Origin: Betaproteobacteria bacterium
Lineage (GTDB): Bacteria; Pseudomonadota; Gammaproteobacteria; Burkholderiales; SG8-39
Direction of reading: 5' to 3'
Assembly (NCBI GenBank): GCA_004297625.1
Contig: SCTY01000064.1
Span: 1-64,000, forward strand
DNA length: 64,000 bases
Positions 8,519 through 17,231 of this stretch are shown one piece after another. Numbering within the stretch: position 1 is the first letter of the stretch; every line of letters starts with the position of its first letter. Position numbers and translations under genes: made by a program. The notes beneath the pieces were generated by a model that worked only from the letters and a program-made list of their open reading frames with translations, ran no database searches and was not told where the DNA came from.

Positions 8519-9970
8519 ATGTCTACCACCAGCGAGCGCGACATGCGCAGTTGGATCGCCGAGCTCGACGCCGCGAAAGAGCTGATCCGCATCGACAAGC
8601 CCGTCGACCCGCTCACCCAGATGGGCGCCTTGCTCTACCAGTCGCGCGAGAAGGCGCTTTTCTTCGAGAAGCTGCCGCACGGCTGGCGCTCGCTCGGACA
8701 GGCGCCCGCCAATATCCGCCAGGCCGCGGTGGCCTTCGGGGTGCGCGAAGAGGAGCTGATCCCGCACGTCGCGGCGAAGCTCGGCACGCGCATTCCGCCG
8801 GTGATGGTCGACAGCGGGCCGGTGAAGGAAGTGAAGCTGAAGCGCGGCGAGTTCGATCTCACTCAGCTTCCCGTGCACGTCGCCGGTCAGCGCGACGGCG
8901 GTCCGGTGATCGGCTCGGGCCTGGTGGTGACCAAGGATCCCGACACCGGCAAGCGCAACTTCAGCTTCCACCGGCTGCAGATCAAGGGCCCGAACAAGTC
9001 GGGCATCCTGCTCTACCCGCGGCATTCGTGGAAGAACTACCTCAAGTACCAGGAGCGCAACCAGCCGATGCCGGTGGCGATCATGATCGGCCACCATCCG
9101 CTCTACTATGTCGCCGCCGCGACCACGGCCGCCTACGGCGACGATGAATTCGAGATCGCCGGCGGCTTCCTCGGCGGCGCGGTGCCGCTCGTGAAGTGCG
9201 AAACGGTGGATCTCGAAGTGCCGGCGAACGCGGAGCTCGTGCTCGAAGGCCACATCCCGCCGCATTACCGCGAGGAGGAAGGCCCCTTCTCGGAGTTCCA
9301 GGATTACTACGTCACCGGCACCGGCAAGAACCCGATCGTCGAATACCAGTACATGACGCGCCGGCGCGACGCCATCTTCAAGAACCTGCAGAACGGCTCG
9401 GAGATGGAGGGCTGCGTGTTCCACAAGGTGCCGATGGGCGCGACGATCTTCCGCCGGCTGAAAGACATCGGCGGCGGTCCGAACCTGCACAACGTCGCGA
9501 TCCTGCCGGGAGTGTTCGGCGTGGCGATCCAGATGACCCAGCGCGCCTATGGGGAGGCGAAAAATCTGCTCCTCTCGGCGATCACCTCGGAATACCAGCA
9601 CCCGAAGATCGCGATCGCCGTGGACGCCGATGTCGACATCTTCAATCCCGCGGAGCTGCTGTGGGCGATGGTGACGCGCGTCGATCCGCAAAAGGACATC
9701 GTCGTCATCCCGGGCACGCACAACCATGCGATGGACGCGAGCCTTCCCGAGCTCGGCGCGCCCGGCACGCCGCTGTGGCAGCGCTACGGCTCGAAAGTCA
9801 TCATCGACGCGACGATTCCTCCGCCGGCCGACGCCAAGGCACGCGCCGCCTTCGAGCGCATCCGCCCGCGCAACCCGCAGTTGAAGCTGGAGGATTTCGC
9901 CGCCGAGGCATCGCTGCCGCTGGTGCGGGCGCTCTCGCCGCTGTTCTTCGGCTCGAAGCTGCTACGATGA
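8519..9970 (+). CDS. UbiD-family prenylated-FMN-dependent (de)carboxylase
   Basis: 483-residue UbiD-family enzyme, reversible decarboxylase of aromatic or unsaturated acids using prenylated FMN made by a UbiX partner. The start ATG has a GGGAGA ribosome site. The N-domain (RSWIAELDAAKELIRID), NFSFHRLQIKG (region of the catalytic Arg), and EEEGPFSEFQDYY (catalytic Glu pair region) are intact. The substrate is not evident. The 3-polyprenyl-4-hydroxybenzoate enzyme is only one option, and this sequence looks more like the non-ubiquinone UbiD subfamilies. No ubiX is seen in the window. It lies between a biotin carboxylase and bioB. Confidence 0.88.
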   Translation: MSTTSERDMRSWIAELDAAKELIRIDKPVDPLTQMGALLYQSREKALFFEKLPHGWRSLGQAPANIRQAAVAFGVREEELIPHVAAKLGTRIPPVMVDSGPVKEVKLKRGEFDLTQLPVHVAGQRDGGPVIGSGLVVTKDPDTGKRNFSFHRLQIKGPNKSGILLYPRHSWKNYLKYQERNQPMPVAIMIGHHPLYYVAAATTAAYGDDEFEIAGGFLGGAVPLVKCETVDLEVPANAELVLEGHIPPHYREEEGPFSEFQDYYVTGTGKNPIVEYQYMTRRRDAIFKNLQNGSEMEGCVFHKVPMGATIFRRLKDIGGGPNLHNVAILPGVFGVAIQMTQRAYGEAKNLLLSAITSEYQHPKIAIAVDADVDIFNPAELLWAMVTRVDPQKDIVVIPGTHNHAMDASLPELGAPGTPLWQRYGSKVIIDATIPPPADAKARAAFERIRPRNPQLKLEDFAAEASLPLVRALSPLFFGSKLLR

Positions 9971-9974
9971 CGTC

Positions 9975-10931
9975 ATGAATATCGCCATTGAAACGCAGAA
10001 GAATTGGACCCCCTCGCGCGTAAGCGAGCTGTACGCGCTTCCGTTCAACGATCTCATCTTCCGCGCGCACGGCACGCATCGCGAGAATTTCGACCCGAAC
10101 GAGATCCAGCTCTCGACGCTGCTGTCCATAAAGACCGGCGGTTGTCCCGAAGACTGCGGCTACTGCCCCCAATCGGCCCGGCACCACACGGGCGTGGAGA
10201 ACGAGCCGCTGCTGCCGCTGGAAGAGGTCATCGCCGCGGCAAAGGCGGCAAAGGCGAGCGGGGCGACGCGCTTCTGCATGGGCGCGGCTTGGCGCGGCCC
10301 TAAGCAGCGCGACCTGGACGCCGTGGCGAAGATGGTGAGCGAAGTGCGCCAGCTCGGCCTGGAGACCTGCGTCACGCTCGGGATGCTGAAGGAAGGGCAG
10401 GCCGAGCAGCTCAAAGAAGCGGGTCTCGACTACTACAACCACAACCTCGACACCGCGCCCGATTTCTATGGCCACATCGTCTCGACGCGGCGCTACGAGG
10501 ATCGCATCGAGACCCTGGAAAGAGCGAGAGCGGCCGATCTGAAGCTGTGCTGCGGCGGCATCATCGGCATGGGCGAGAGCCGGACGCAGCGCGCCTCGCT
10601 GATCGCGCAGCTCGCGAATTTCGATCCGCCGCCCGAGTCGGTGCCGATCAACAACCTCGTCCAGGTGCCCGGCACGCCGCTCGAGGGCACGCCGCAACTC
10701 GACCCCTTCGAATTCGTGCGCACCGTGGCGGTGGCCCGCATCACGATGCCGAAGAGCTACGTGCGGCTCTCGGCGGGGCGCCAGGAGCTCGGCGAGGCGA
10801 TCCAGGCGCTGTGCTTCTTCGCCGGCGCGAATTCGATCTTCTGCGGGGACAAGCTGCTCACCACCGGCAATCCGGAAATGGCGAGCGATCAGGCGTTGTT
10901 CGGCAGGCTAGGGCTAAGGGCGACTACTTAA
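9975..10931 (+). CDS. bioB: Biotin synthase
   Basis: Radical SAM enzyme that inserts sulfur into dethiobiotin, 318 residues. The radical SAM [4Fe-4S] motif CPEDCGYCPQS is at about residue 55. YYNHNLDTAPDFY and the C-terminal RLSAGRQELGE, with the Arg ligand of the [2Fe-2S] cluster, are present. The ATG lies 4 nt after the ubiD stop. Location after a biotin carboxylase gene suggests coupling of cofactor supply to a biotin-dependent enzyme. The 3' end overlaps the convergent cupredoxin gene by 8 bp. Confidence 0.96.
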   Translation: MNIAIETQKNWTPSRVSELYALPFNDLIFRAHGTHRENFDPNEIQLSTLLSIKTGGCPEDCGYCPQSARHHTGVENEPLLPLEEVIAAAKAAKASGATRFCMGAAWRGPKQRDLDAVAKMVSEVRQLGLETCVTLGMLKEGQAEQLKEAGLDYYNHNLDTAPDFYGHIVSTRRYEDRIETLERARAADLKLCCGGIIGMGESRTQRASLIAQLANFDPPPESVPINNLVQVPGTPLEGTPQLDPFEFVRTVAVARITMPKSYVRLSAGRQELGEAIQALCFFAGANSIFCGDKLLTTGNPEMASDQALFGRLGLRATT

Positions 10932-11241
10932 CGAGCACCACGCCGCTCATGGTCGGGTGCAGCCGGCAGATGTACTGGATTTCGCCCTTCTTGCGCGCGA
11001 CGAGCTTCCAGCTCTTCCCCTGAGGAAGCTCGCCGGACTCGATCTTCGCAGCGGCCGCGGTGACCGTGTGCGGCACGAAATCCTTGTTCGTCCACACGAT
11101 CGTGTCGCCGGCGGCGACTTCGATCCTTTCGGGCACGAACTTCATGCCCTCGATGCGCACGGCGTGGGTCTTGCCCCGGGCGTGCGCCGCGGATGCGCCG
11201 ATCGCGAGCGCGAGGGCCAGCGCAGCCGCGGCGTGTCTCAT
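10924..11241 (-). CDS. Cupredoxin-like (plastocyanin/azurin-type) periplasmic copper protein
   Basis: 105-residue exported blue-copper-type protein. The signal peptide MRHAAAALALALAIGASAAHA is followed by a single cupredoxin domain. Copper ligands are visible as His in DFVPHTV and the Cys, His and Met of YICRLHPTMSG, which is a complete type 1 site. It probably shuttles electrons or binds copper in the periplasm. It is transcribed after the DUF4142 gene (2 nt apart) and converges on bioB. Confidence 0.88.
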   Translation of the reverse strand: MRHAAAALALALAIGASAAHARGKTHAVRIEGMKFVPERIEVAAGDTIVWTNKDFVPHTVTAAAAKIESGELPQGKSWKLVARKKGEIQYICRLHPTMSGVVLVK

Positions 11242-11243
11242 GG

Positions 11244-11774
11244 CTACTTCTTCCCCAGGGAGCTCTGGATCATCTTCGCGTGATCGAGGTGCGCGGCGAT
11301 CGCCGGGCGGACTTTCTCGATCAACCCCTTCAGCTCGGCGTTCTTCGCGCCGGGGATGAGCACCTTGTCGATGGCGTCGAGCACCTGCTGGTGGTATTCC
11401 ACCTCGTGGTCCACGTACGCCTTGTCGAAGGCGGCGCCTTTCAGGCCCTTCAGCTTGCCGTTGCTTTCCTTCGCCGCCGTCTTGAGGCTGCGGCTGGTGT
11501 CGCTATCCTCGGGCTTGACCTTGAGCTTCTTGGCGAGCGCCGACGCCTGCTTGTTCACCGCCGTGTGGTCGGTGATCATCTGCTGCGCAAAGCCCTGCAC
11601 TTCCTTGTTCTTGCTCCGGGACTTGGCGAGCTTGCCGGCGTCCACGTCGATCTGGTTCGCCGTCACCACGATGCCCGCGATCTGCGGGTCGGTCGGCCCG
11701 CCTTTGTCCTGGGCGCCGGCGACGCCGAAAGCCAACGCGAGAAAAACGAAGGTTGCCGCGCGTACGAGATTCAT
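11244..11774 (-). CDS. DUF4142 periplasmic protein
   Basis: 176-residue protein starting at an ATG with AGGAG (MNLVRAATFVFLALAFGVAG signal peptide). The mature part is helical (DPQIAGIVVTANQIDVDAGKLAKS, then VDHEVEYHQQVLDAIDKV), as in the DUF4142 ferritin-like four-helix family. Function is unknown; family members are often stress-induced periplasmic proteins. Downstream on the same strand is the cupredoxin gene at 2 nt. An upstream extension of the frame (to 11996) has no ribosome site and no family similarity. Confidence 0.85.
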   Translation of the reverse strand: MNLVRAATFVFLALAFGVAGAQDKGGPTDPQIAGIVVTANQIDVDAGKLAKSRSKNKEVQGFAQQMITDHTAVNKQASALAKKLKVKPEDSDTSRSLKTAAKESNGKLKGLKGAAFDKAYVDHEVEYHQQVLDAIDKVLIPGAKNAELKGLIEKVRPAIAAHLDHAKMIQSSLGKK

Positions 11775-12098
11775 CTTTTCTCCTGGCAAATGAATGATTG
11801 GAAATCGCGGCATTGGATGACGCGAAGACCGGCCGCGTTCCCAAAGTGCTGGAACTAAGGCTAAGGTCGTGATACTCAAGGAAAATGGAGGCTGGCGCGC
11901 CTCGTCAAATGGCTGTTCTCCACCGGGGGTTCCGGCGGGTTTGGCGGCTCCGGCAAGTCGGCGCTCGAGTACCGCGCGGGGTGGAGATGCCTGCATCGCC
12001 GCATTCTGTGAGGGAGTGCTGGACCCTCAGAAATGCAGGCGGCCATGACTAGCTAGGCTCGGGGACTGCTGCCATCTGGCCGCCTTTCCGTATGGCGA
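11775..12098. other. 324-bp gap without a convincing gene
   Basis: This stretch separates the DUF4142 gene from the 3' end of the CtaG-like gene. It contains a 6-bp hairpin TGAGGG/CCCTCA (12009-12014 and 12024-12029) without a U-tract, and a forward-strand stretch near 11905-11970 that reads like a short Gly-rich coding fragment but has no ribosome site and is not open to a recognisable end. Confidence 0.5.
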
Positions 12099-13175
12099 TC
12101 AGCGGTGTGCCGCGGTCGCGATCCAGCCGATGGCGAGCGTCGTGACGAAGCCGCCGAGCGCCAGCAGGCCGATCAGCAACCCAAGCCGGCAGTTCGCCGT
12201 CGCAGTGGCGGCGACGGCCGGGGCGATGCCTCGGCGGCGCCTGTCGTGCAGCCGCGCCTCCTGCGTGTCCCACCTGCGCAACAACACCAGGAATGCCGGC
12301 ACCCAGGCCGCGCTTCCGGGAATCCACATGATGAGTCCGCCGAGCCGCTCGTCTTCCAGCGCGCCCATGTGCCAGAGCCGGCCGAGCTCGTCGTATGCCG
12401 GGTAGAGCGCCGTGCTCTTCAGTGCGAGCCCTGCGCCGAGGAGCATGCAGGCGGTCATCGCCGCCCACAGCGCGTTGATGCGCGCTCCGTAGCGCGCCCC
12501 CAGCGGCGCCGGGCGCGAATCGAAGATGCACGAGAAGAAGAGCAGGCCGGCGGCGAGCATCGTGATATGCATCAGATAGTGGACCGGCTCATCGCGCAGC
12601 GCGAGATCGTGGTACGCCGGCCAATGCCATGCATAAAGCGAGGCGACGAGCAGCAGCGCGGCGCTCCACGGCCGAACGAGAAAGCCGAACACCTCGCGTA
12701 CCGGCCGGCTCGCCAGAATCGGCGCCACGATGGCGCGCCGGAGCGGCGCGGGAAATCCGGCGACAAGGGCCGCCTGGGGAGCCGCCAGCATGAGGAGCAC
12801 CGGCGCCACCGTCTGCAGCAGCAGATGCTGCAGCTGGTGCATGAAAAACGAATGCCCGGCAAGCGCGTCCAGCGGAGATTGCAGAGCGAGAAAGAGCGCA
12901 GCGAGTCCTCCGAAGAACGCCGCCTGCCTCCATGGAAGCGAGAAGCGCTCCTTCGCGCGCAGTCTCCACATGCCGGCTGCGTAAAGCAGCGCGACCAGCA
13001 CGATGCCGCCGGCGATGTCCGCCTTGAAGTCCCATGCCGTCCACGCGTCGGCCGCCGGCGAGACATCGACGTGCGCAAGTGCGACTGCCGGCACGCCGCT
13101 CGCGAGCGCGACCAGTACGCGCAACTCGTGCGCGCGGCCGTCGATCAATGCGAGCCCCGCTGGTCTTCCGTCCAT
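12099..13175 (-). CDS. CtaG-type (caa3_CtaG) cytochrome c oxidase assembly membrane protein
   Basis: 358-residue polytopic membrane protein of the caa3_CtaG family. ATG 13175 has a GGAG site and replaces a longer upstream frame that would run into the oxidase gene. Hallmarks are HSFFMHQLQHLLLQTVAPVLLMLAAP and HYLMHITMLAAGLLFF with conserved His. Seven or more hydrophobic helices follow a short soluble N-terminus. The family is implicated in copper delivery or assembly of haem-copper oxidases. It is the last gene of the copper/thiol/Rieske operon, 5 nt after the multicopper oxidase. Confidence 0.85.
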   Translation of the reverse strand: MDGRPAGLALIDGRAHELRVLVALASGVPAVALAHVDVSPAADAWTAWDFKADIAGGIVLVALLYAAGMWRLRAKERFSLPWRQAAFFGGLAALFLALQSPLDALAGHSFFMHQLQHLLLQTVAPVLLMLAAPQAALVAGFPAPLRRAIVAPILASRPVREVFGFLVRPWSAALLLVASLYAWHWPAYHDLALRDEPVHYLMHITMLAAGLLFFSCIFDSRPAPLGARYGARINALWAAMTACMLLGAGLALKSTALYPAYDELGRLWHMGALEDERLGGLIMWIPGSAAWVPAFLVLLRRWDTQEARLHDRRRRGIAPAVAATATANCRLGLLIGLLALGGFVTTLAIGWIATAAHR

Positions 13176-13180
13176 TTCTC

Positions 13181-14719
13181 CTAGGTTCGAGACTCGAACA
13201 GGCAATTGCGCATCATCCCGCCGTCCTCGTGCTCCAGGTTGTGGCAGTGATACATGAAAAGTCCCGGGATCTCGGGCGCCAGCGCGATGCGCACGCGCTC
13301 GCCGGGAAAGATGCCGAACGTGTCGTGCCAGCCGGTGTCGATCAGTCCCTCGCGCAGATCGGCCGGAACGTCGCCGCCGCGGCGCTCGAGGATGCGGAAC
13401 TGCACGCCGTGCACGTGCATCGGGTGCGGCATGGCCATGCCGCCGCCGTCGTTCGCGAAGGTCCATACCGAGGTCTGCCGCGCGGGTAGCCGCTCGTCTT
13501 CGGCGACCGCCATGGCATCTTGCGTGTCGAAGCGGCGGCCGTTGAGGAAGCCGCGCATGTGGCGGAATGCGAGCTGCGTGTACAACTCATGGTTGCCCTC
13601 GCGTACCGACGGCTCGGACTGCGGCAGCTTAATGCGCGTGGCACGGCTACGAGCGCCGGGCGAAACCGTGAAGCGCGCGATGTGCAGCTCCTCGCCCTGC
13701 GAGGGCCCCATCATTCCGCCCATCATCCCGCCGCGGCCGCCCATCATTCCACCCATCATTCCGCCGCCGCCCATCATCGAGCCCATCATGTCCATGCCGG
13801 AGAATTCGCGGCTCACGAGCGCAATCTCTGCGCCGTCCGGGCGTGCGCCGAAATCCTCGAGAAGCTCGATGCGCTGGAACGGGAAGAGCGTCACGTACGG
13901 TCGTTCCTGAATGCCTTCCGCACGGCTGAAGAGGCCGCCGTCCGCGCCGATCACGCGCATCGGTCGATCGTCGGACCAGGCGAGCTTGTAGATGCGCGCG
14001 TTCGACACGTTGGCGATGCGCAGGCGATAGGGGCGCGGCGCCACCTTGAGTGCCGCATCGTCGACGCCGTTGACCAGCACCCGGTCGCCGAGCACGCCGT
14101 TCATGTCGTCCATCATGCTGCGCTTGAAGACGAGCTGGCCGTCGCCGTCGATGCGGCGGTCCTGCAGGACGAGCTCGAGGTCCTGCGCAGGCAAGCCGAT
14201 CGCGCTCTCGCGCGGCTCGCGCACGATGATGAGCCCCGCGAGCCCGTAATAGGTCTGCGGGCCCGTCAGGCGGTACGGATGCGGGTGATACAGGTACGTC
14301 CCGGCCGGATTGCGCACGGTGAACTCCACCGTGTAGCCGCTTCCCGAAGGCACCGCCTGATGCGGATGACCGTCGGCCGCCTCCGGCACGATCATCCCGT
14401 GCCAGTGAATCACCGTCTCTGCGCCGATGCGGTTGACGACCTCGATGCGCACGCGCTCCCCGCGGCGCAGGTCGAGCGTCGGGCCGAGGTTGCCCGTCGA
14501 CGGCCGAAGGGCGTCGCGGCGGCCGCGCAGCACTTCGCCGGCGTAGCGCAACGCGCGCGTCTTCTTGTCCGGGCGCAGCGCCGGGGTTGCCGGCGCAGCG
14601 ACGAGCCGCAGCACCACGTCCGGCTCTTGGGCCCCGAACGCGCTCTGAACAGCGCGCGGCAGCGCAAGCGTGGCGGCGCCGGCGGCGAATGCCTTCAGAA
14701 CCTCGCGCCGCCTGGTCAT
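13181..14719 (-). CDS. Tat-exported multicopper oxidase with Met-rich insertion
   Basis: 512-residue multicopper oxidase, probably a periplasmic cuprous oxidase or laccase. The Tat signal is MTRRREVLKAFAAGAATLAL. All copper motifs are present in order: HWHGM (about residue 107), HPHPYR, HPMHVHG, and HCHNLEHEDGGMM near the C-terminus, giving T1 and T2/T3 sites. Between cupredoxin domains 2 and 3 lies a low-complexity stretch (about residues 310-345) built of repeated MMGGMM/GGMM units, like the Met-rich Cu(I) segments of CueO-type enzymes but in Gly-Met repeat form. Start overlaps the stop of the upstream CcmG-like gene (ATGA). Copper detoxification or oxidase copper supply is inferred from SCO and CtaG genes in the same operon. 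Confidence 0.92.
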   Translation of the reverse strand: MTRRREVLKAFAAGAATLALPRAVQSAFGAQEPDVVLRLVAAPATPALRPDKKTRALRYAGEVLRGRRDALRPSTGNLGPTLDLRRGERVRIEVVNRIGAETVIHWHGMIVPEAADGHPHQAVPSGSGYTVEFTVRNPAGTYLYHPHPYRLTGPQTYYGLAGLIIVREPRESAIGLPAQDLELVLQDRRIDGDGQLVFKRSMMDDMNGVLGDRVLVNGVDDAALKVAPRPYRLRIANVSNARIYKLAWSDDRPMRVIGADGGLFSRAEGIQERPYVTLFPFQRIELLEDFGARPDGAEIALVSREFSGMDMMGSMMGGGGMMGGMMGGRGGMMGGMMGPSQGEELHIARFTVSPGARSRATRIKLPQSEPSVREGNHELYTQLAFRHMRGFLNGRRFDTQDAMAVAEDERLPARQTSVWTFANDGGGMAMPHPMHVHGVQFRILERRGGDVPADLREGLIDTGWHDTFGIFPGERVRIALAPEIPGLFMYHCHNLEHEDGGMMRNCLFESRT

Positions 14720-15300
14720 GGCCGATCTCCGCGCAGCCTCGCGATCAGCGGCAGCAGCGTCTCGTCGACGAGCTCCGGCGTGATCGGCCCGATCTGCTTG
14801 TACGCGATGCGGCCCTCGCGGTCGATGACGAAGGTTTCCGGCACCCCGTAGACGCCCCAGTCGATCGCCACGCGCCCGTCGATGTCGGCACCCGTGCGCG
14901 TGTAGGGATCGCCCATTTCATCGAGCCACTTCTGCGCATCGGCGGGCTGGTCCTTGTAGTTGAGGCCGTGGATCGGCACGAGCCCTTGCCGCTTCATCTG
15001 CATGAGCACCGGATGCTCGTCCCGGCAGGCGACGCACCAGGAAGCGAAGACGTTCACAAGCGATACCTCTCCTTTCAGGTCGGCAGTGGAAAGCCCGAGC
15101 GAGCGGCCGCGCACTGCAGGGAGCGCAAACCTCGGCACCGGCTCGCCGATGAGAGGAGACGGGATCTCGCGCGGATCGTGGCGCAGACCGACCGCCAGGA
15201 CGCCGACGAGACCGGCCACCACGAGAAGCGGCACAAGCGTCGCCAGCCGAAACAGCGGGCGCTTCTGTTCCTGCCCTTTGATGGTTGCTTCAGTCGTCAC
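14716..15300 (-). CDS. CcmG/ResA/TlpA-like membrane-anchored thioredoxin
   Basis: 194-residue thiol-disulfide protein. A single N-terminal membrane helix (LATLVPLLVVAGLVGVLAVG) is followed by a thioredoxin fold with active site WCVAC and cis-Pro in GVPETFVID. It has the GxxAPxF-like opening of CcmG/DsbE (GEPVPRFALPAVRG). It would reduce apocytochrome or copper-site thiols in the periplasm. It lies between ccdA (upstream, 6 nt) and the multicopper oxidase (4-nt overlap). The CcdA partner supports an electron path from the cytoplasm. Confidence 0.88.
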   Translation of the reverse strand: MTTEATIKGQEQKRPLFRLATLVPLLVVAGLVGVLAVGLRHDPREIPSPLIGEPVPRFALPAVRGRSLGLSTADLKGEVSLVNVFASWCVACRDEHPVLMQMKRQGLVPIHGLNYKDQPADAQKWLDEMGDPYTRTGADIDGRVAIDWGVYGVPETFVIDREGRIAYKQIGPITPELVDETLLPLIARLRGDRP

Positions 15301-15306
15301 CGATTC

Positions 15307-16047
15307 TCATCCGATACGGCCAAGCGCGGGAAAGCGCTCGAGCAGCCAGTAACTGAACGCCGTCAGCCTGCCCGTCATCATCGCCACGCCGATCGCTACC
15401 ATGACCAGTCCGGCGGCAACCATGAGCGGCCGGCCCGCCTTGCGCATCGACCGCAGGCGCCCGGCGGCTTCGTGCAGGAAAGCCGCGGTCAGCAGAAACG
15501 GGATGCCGAGGCCGGCCGAGTATGCCGCGAGGAGGCGAATGCCTGCGGCGGCCGATTCGCTGACCGCTGCGGCCGTGAGGATGACACCGAGGATCGGGCC
15601 GATGCACGGCGTCCAGCCGAAGGCGAACGCGGCGCCGAGGACGAACGCCGGCGCCGGGCCTGCGCTCGCGGCGTGAAGATGGAAGTGAGCGTCGCGCCGC
15701 AGAAATGGAATGCGCTCGATCCCGATCAGCATCGCCAGGCCGAACAAGGTCACCACGGCGCCGCCGATGATGCCCGCCTCGTAGCGGTACTGGAGCAGGA
15801 CGCGGCTCAGCGCGGTCGCGCTCGCGCCGAGGGCAACGAAGACCGCCGAAAACCCGAGAACGAAGCACACGCTCAAGAACGCCGACGACGCCCGCGATGC
15901 GAGGCTCGCCGCGCCGCTCCCCGGAGCAAGCGACTGGCCCGTGACGTAGGAAACGTAGGCCGGCACGAGCGGCAGCACGCACGGCGACAGGAACGATACT
16001 GCGCCGGCCGCAAACGCGGTGAGCATTCCGAGCGTCGCGGGCTCCAC
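15307..16047 (-). CDS. CcdA-type transmembrane thiol-disulfide exchanger
   Basis: 246-residue polytopic membrane protein of the CcdA/DsbD-beta family that passes reducing equivalents from cytoplasmic thioredoxin to periplasmic thioredoxins. Conserved SFLSPCVLPLVPAYVSYVTG and FGWTPCIGPILG carry the two catalytic Cys. Six hydrophobic helices are visible. The GTG at 16047 overlaps the stop of the upstream TlpA gene (TAGTG). The flanking TlpA, CcmG-like and DsbD-N genes are probable redox partners. Confidence 0.92.
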   Translation of the reverse strand: MEPATLGMLTAFAAGAVSFLSPCVLPLVPAYVSYVTGQSLAPGSGAASLASRASSAFLSVCFVLGFSAVFVALGASATALSRVLLQYRYEAGIIGGAVVTLFGLAMLIGIERIPFLRRDAHFHLHAASAGPAPAFVLGAAFAFGWTPCIGPILGVILTAAAVSESAAAGIRLLAAYSAGLGIPFLLTAAFLHEAAGRLRSMRKAGRPLMVAAGLVMVAIGVAMMTGRLTAFSYWLLERFPALGRIG

Positions 16048-16616
16048 TACGGCCGCACCATATGAGCTTTGATCGCCTGCAGCGCATCCATCCCGTCCCA
16101 TTGCGCGGGTCCGGTGTGGCGGCCGATTTCCCGGCCTTTGCGGTCGACGAGGAGCGTGGTCGGCACGCCGACGATCTTCAGGCTGGAAGTCGCCTGCATC
16201 GCCGGGTCGACGTAGATCGCGAGCGAGCGCACGCCGGTCTCGTCGTAGAAGCGCCTCACCGCAGGCGCGCCGCCCGAGTCGATGGAAAGCGCGAGCACCT
16301 GGAAGTCGCGCCCGCTCATCTGCTGCTGCAGCCGGTCGAGCGCAGGCATCTCTTCGCGGCAAGGCACGCACCAGGTCGCCCACACATTTAGCAGAACGAC
16401 CTTGTCGCGGAAATCGGCAAGCGTGAGCTTGCGTCCCTTTTCGTCCTCGAACGCGAGCTGCGGCATCGCGCGCGGCTCGGAATGGACGGCGAAGATTGCG
16501 CCGTCAGGCGCAGCGCCGCCTTCACCGGTATTCGCATGCCAAAGGTAGGCGCCGATCCCGGCGCCGATGGCGAGCACCGTCACCAAGGCCAAAGCGCTGC
16601 GGGAGCCGCGTGTCAT
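16047..16616 (-). CDS. TlpA-like membrane-anchored thioredoxin
   Basis: 189-residue thioredoxin-fold protein: N-terminal membrane helix (ALALVTVLAIGAGIGAYLW), then a TlpA domain with NVWATWCVPCREEMP active site and GVPTTLLVDRKG cis-Pro loop. The ATG at 16616 (a GTG one codon earlier is possible) follows the Rieske gene by 5 nt. A second thioredoxin-like gene lies two genes downstream, so the operon encodes at least two periplasmic reductants plus CcdA. Confidence 0.9.
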   Translation of the reverse strand: MTRGSRSALALVTVLAIGAGIGAYLWHANTGEGGAAPDGAIFAVHSEPRAMPQLAFEDEKGRKLTLADFRDKVVLLNVWATWCVPCREEMPALDRLQQQMSGRDFQVLALSIDSGGAPAVRRFYDETGVRSLAIYVDPAMQATSSLKIVGVPTTLLVDRKGREIGRHTGPAQWDGMDALQAIKAHMVRP

Positions 16617-16621
16617 CACGG

Positions 16622-17227
16622 TCACTTGGCGTCTCCCTCGCTGTCGCGCCCGATCAAGAGCCGCTCGTCCGATTCGAAGCTGTACCGCGGCACGAGAAGA
16701 TTGATCGGCGCGGGCGAGCCCTTGAACACCCGCCCGGCGAGGTCGAACTTCGACCCGTGGCAGGGGCAATAAAATCCACCCGGCCACCCGGGCTGCACCG
16801 AGTCCGGGTCGGGGCGAAAGCTCGGGATGCACCCGAGATGAGTGCACAGGCCGACACAGACGAACGTTTCCGGGCGGATAGAGCGCACGGTGTTCGCGGC
16901 GTACTTGGGTTGTTGCGAAGAAACCTGCGAGTCGGGGTCCGTCAGCTCGGCGCGCAGTGTCTGGAGGCGCGCGAGCACCTCTGGCGTACGGCGCACCACC
17001 CAGACCGGTTTGCCGCGCCATTCGACTGTCGCGAGCGCGCCGGGAGCGATCTTCGTCAAATCGACCTCCGCCGGTCCGCCCTGCGCGCGTGCCCGCTCGC
17101 TTGGCGCCAAGCTCTCGAGGAAAGGATAGGTCGCCCCTGCCAGCGCCAGACCGCCGGCGGTCGAAGTCGCCCGGACCAGGAGCTGGCGGCGTTTCCGATC
17201 GACAAATTCCACTGCCGCACGATCCAC
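16622..17227 (-). CDS. Stand-alone Rieske [2Fe-2S] protein of bc1 type
   Basis: 201-residue Rieske protein resembling the cytochrome bc1 iron-sulfur subunit. The N-terminal helix region (RATSTAGGLALAGATYPFLESLAP) resembles the anchor/Tat-type leader of PetA. The cluster motifs are CTHLGC and CPCHGSKFD, with two Cys and two His, and a Pro-containing loop follows. No cytochrome b or c1 gene is adjacent; the neighbours are TlpA and a beta-propeller protein. GTG 17227 lies 4 nt after the upstream stop. It may be a second Rieske protein serving a different electron transfer chain. Confidence 0.88.
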   Translation of the reverse strand: MDRAAVEFVDRKRRQLLVRATSTAGGLALAGATYPFLESLAPSERARAQGGPAEVDLTKIAPGALATVEWRGKPVWVVRRTPEVLARLQTLRAELTDPDSQVSSQQPKYAANTVRSIRPETFVCVGLCTHLGCIPSFRPDPDSVQPGWPGGFYCPCHGSKFDLAGRVFKGSPAPINLLVPRYSFESDERLLIGRDSEGDAK

Positions 17228-17231
17228 GGCG

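Noticed and set aside
11880..12010. Possible short Gly-rich coding fragment reminiscent of a HlyU-type N-terminus
   Set aside because: Similarity too weak and needs a frameshift; only mentioned under the gap.
13700..13790. Short tandem repeats in the multicopper oxidase read as a CRISPR-like array
   Set aside because: They are in-frame Gly-Met codon repeats inside a gene, with no spacers of CRISPR length.
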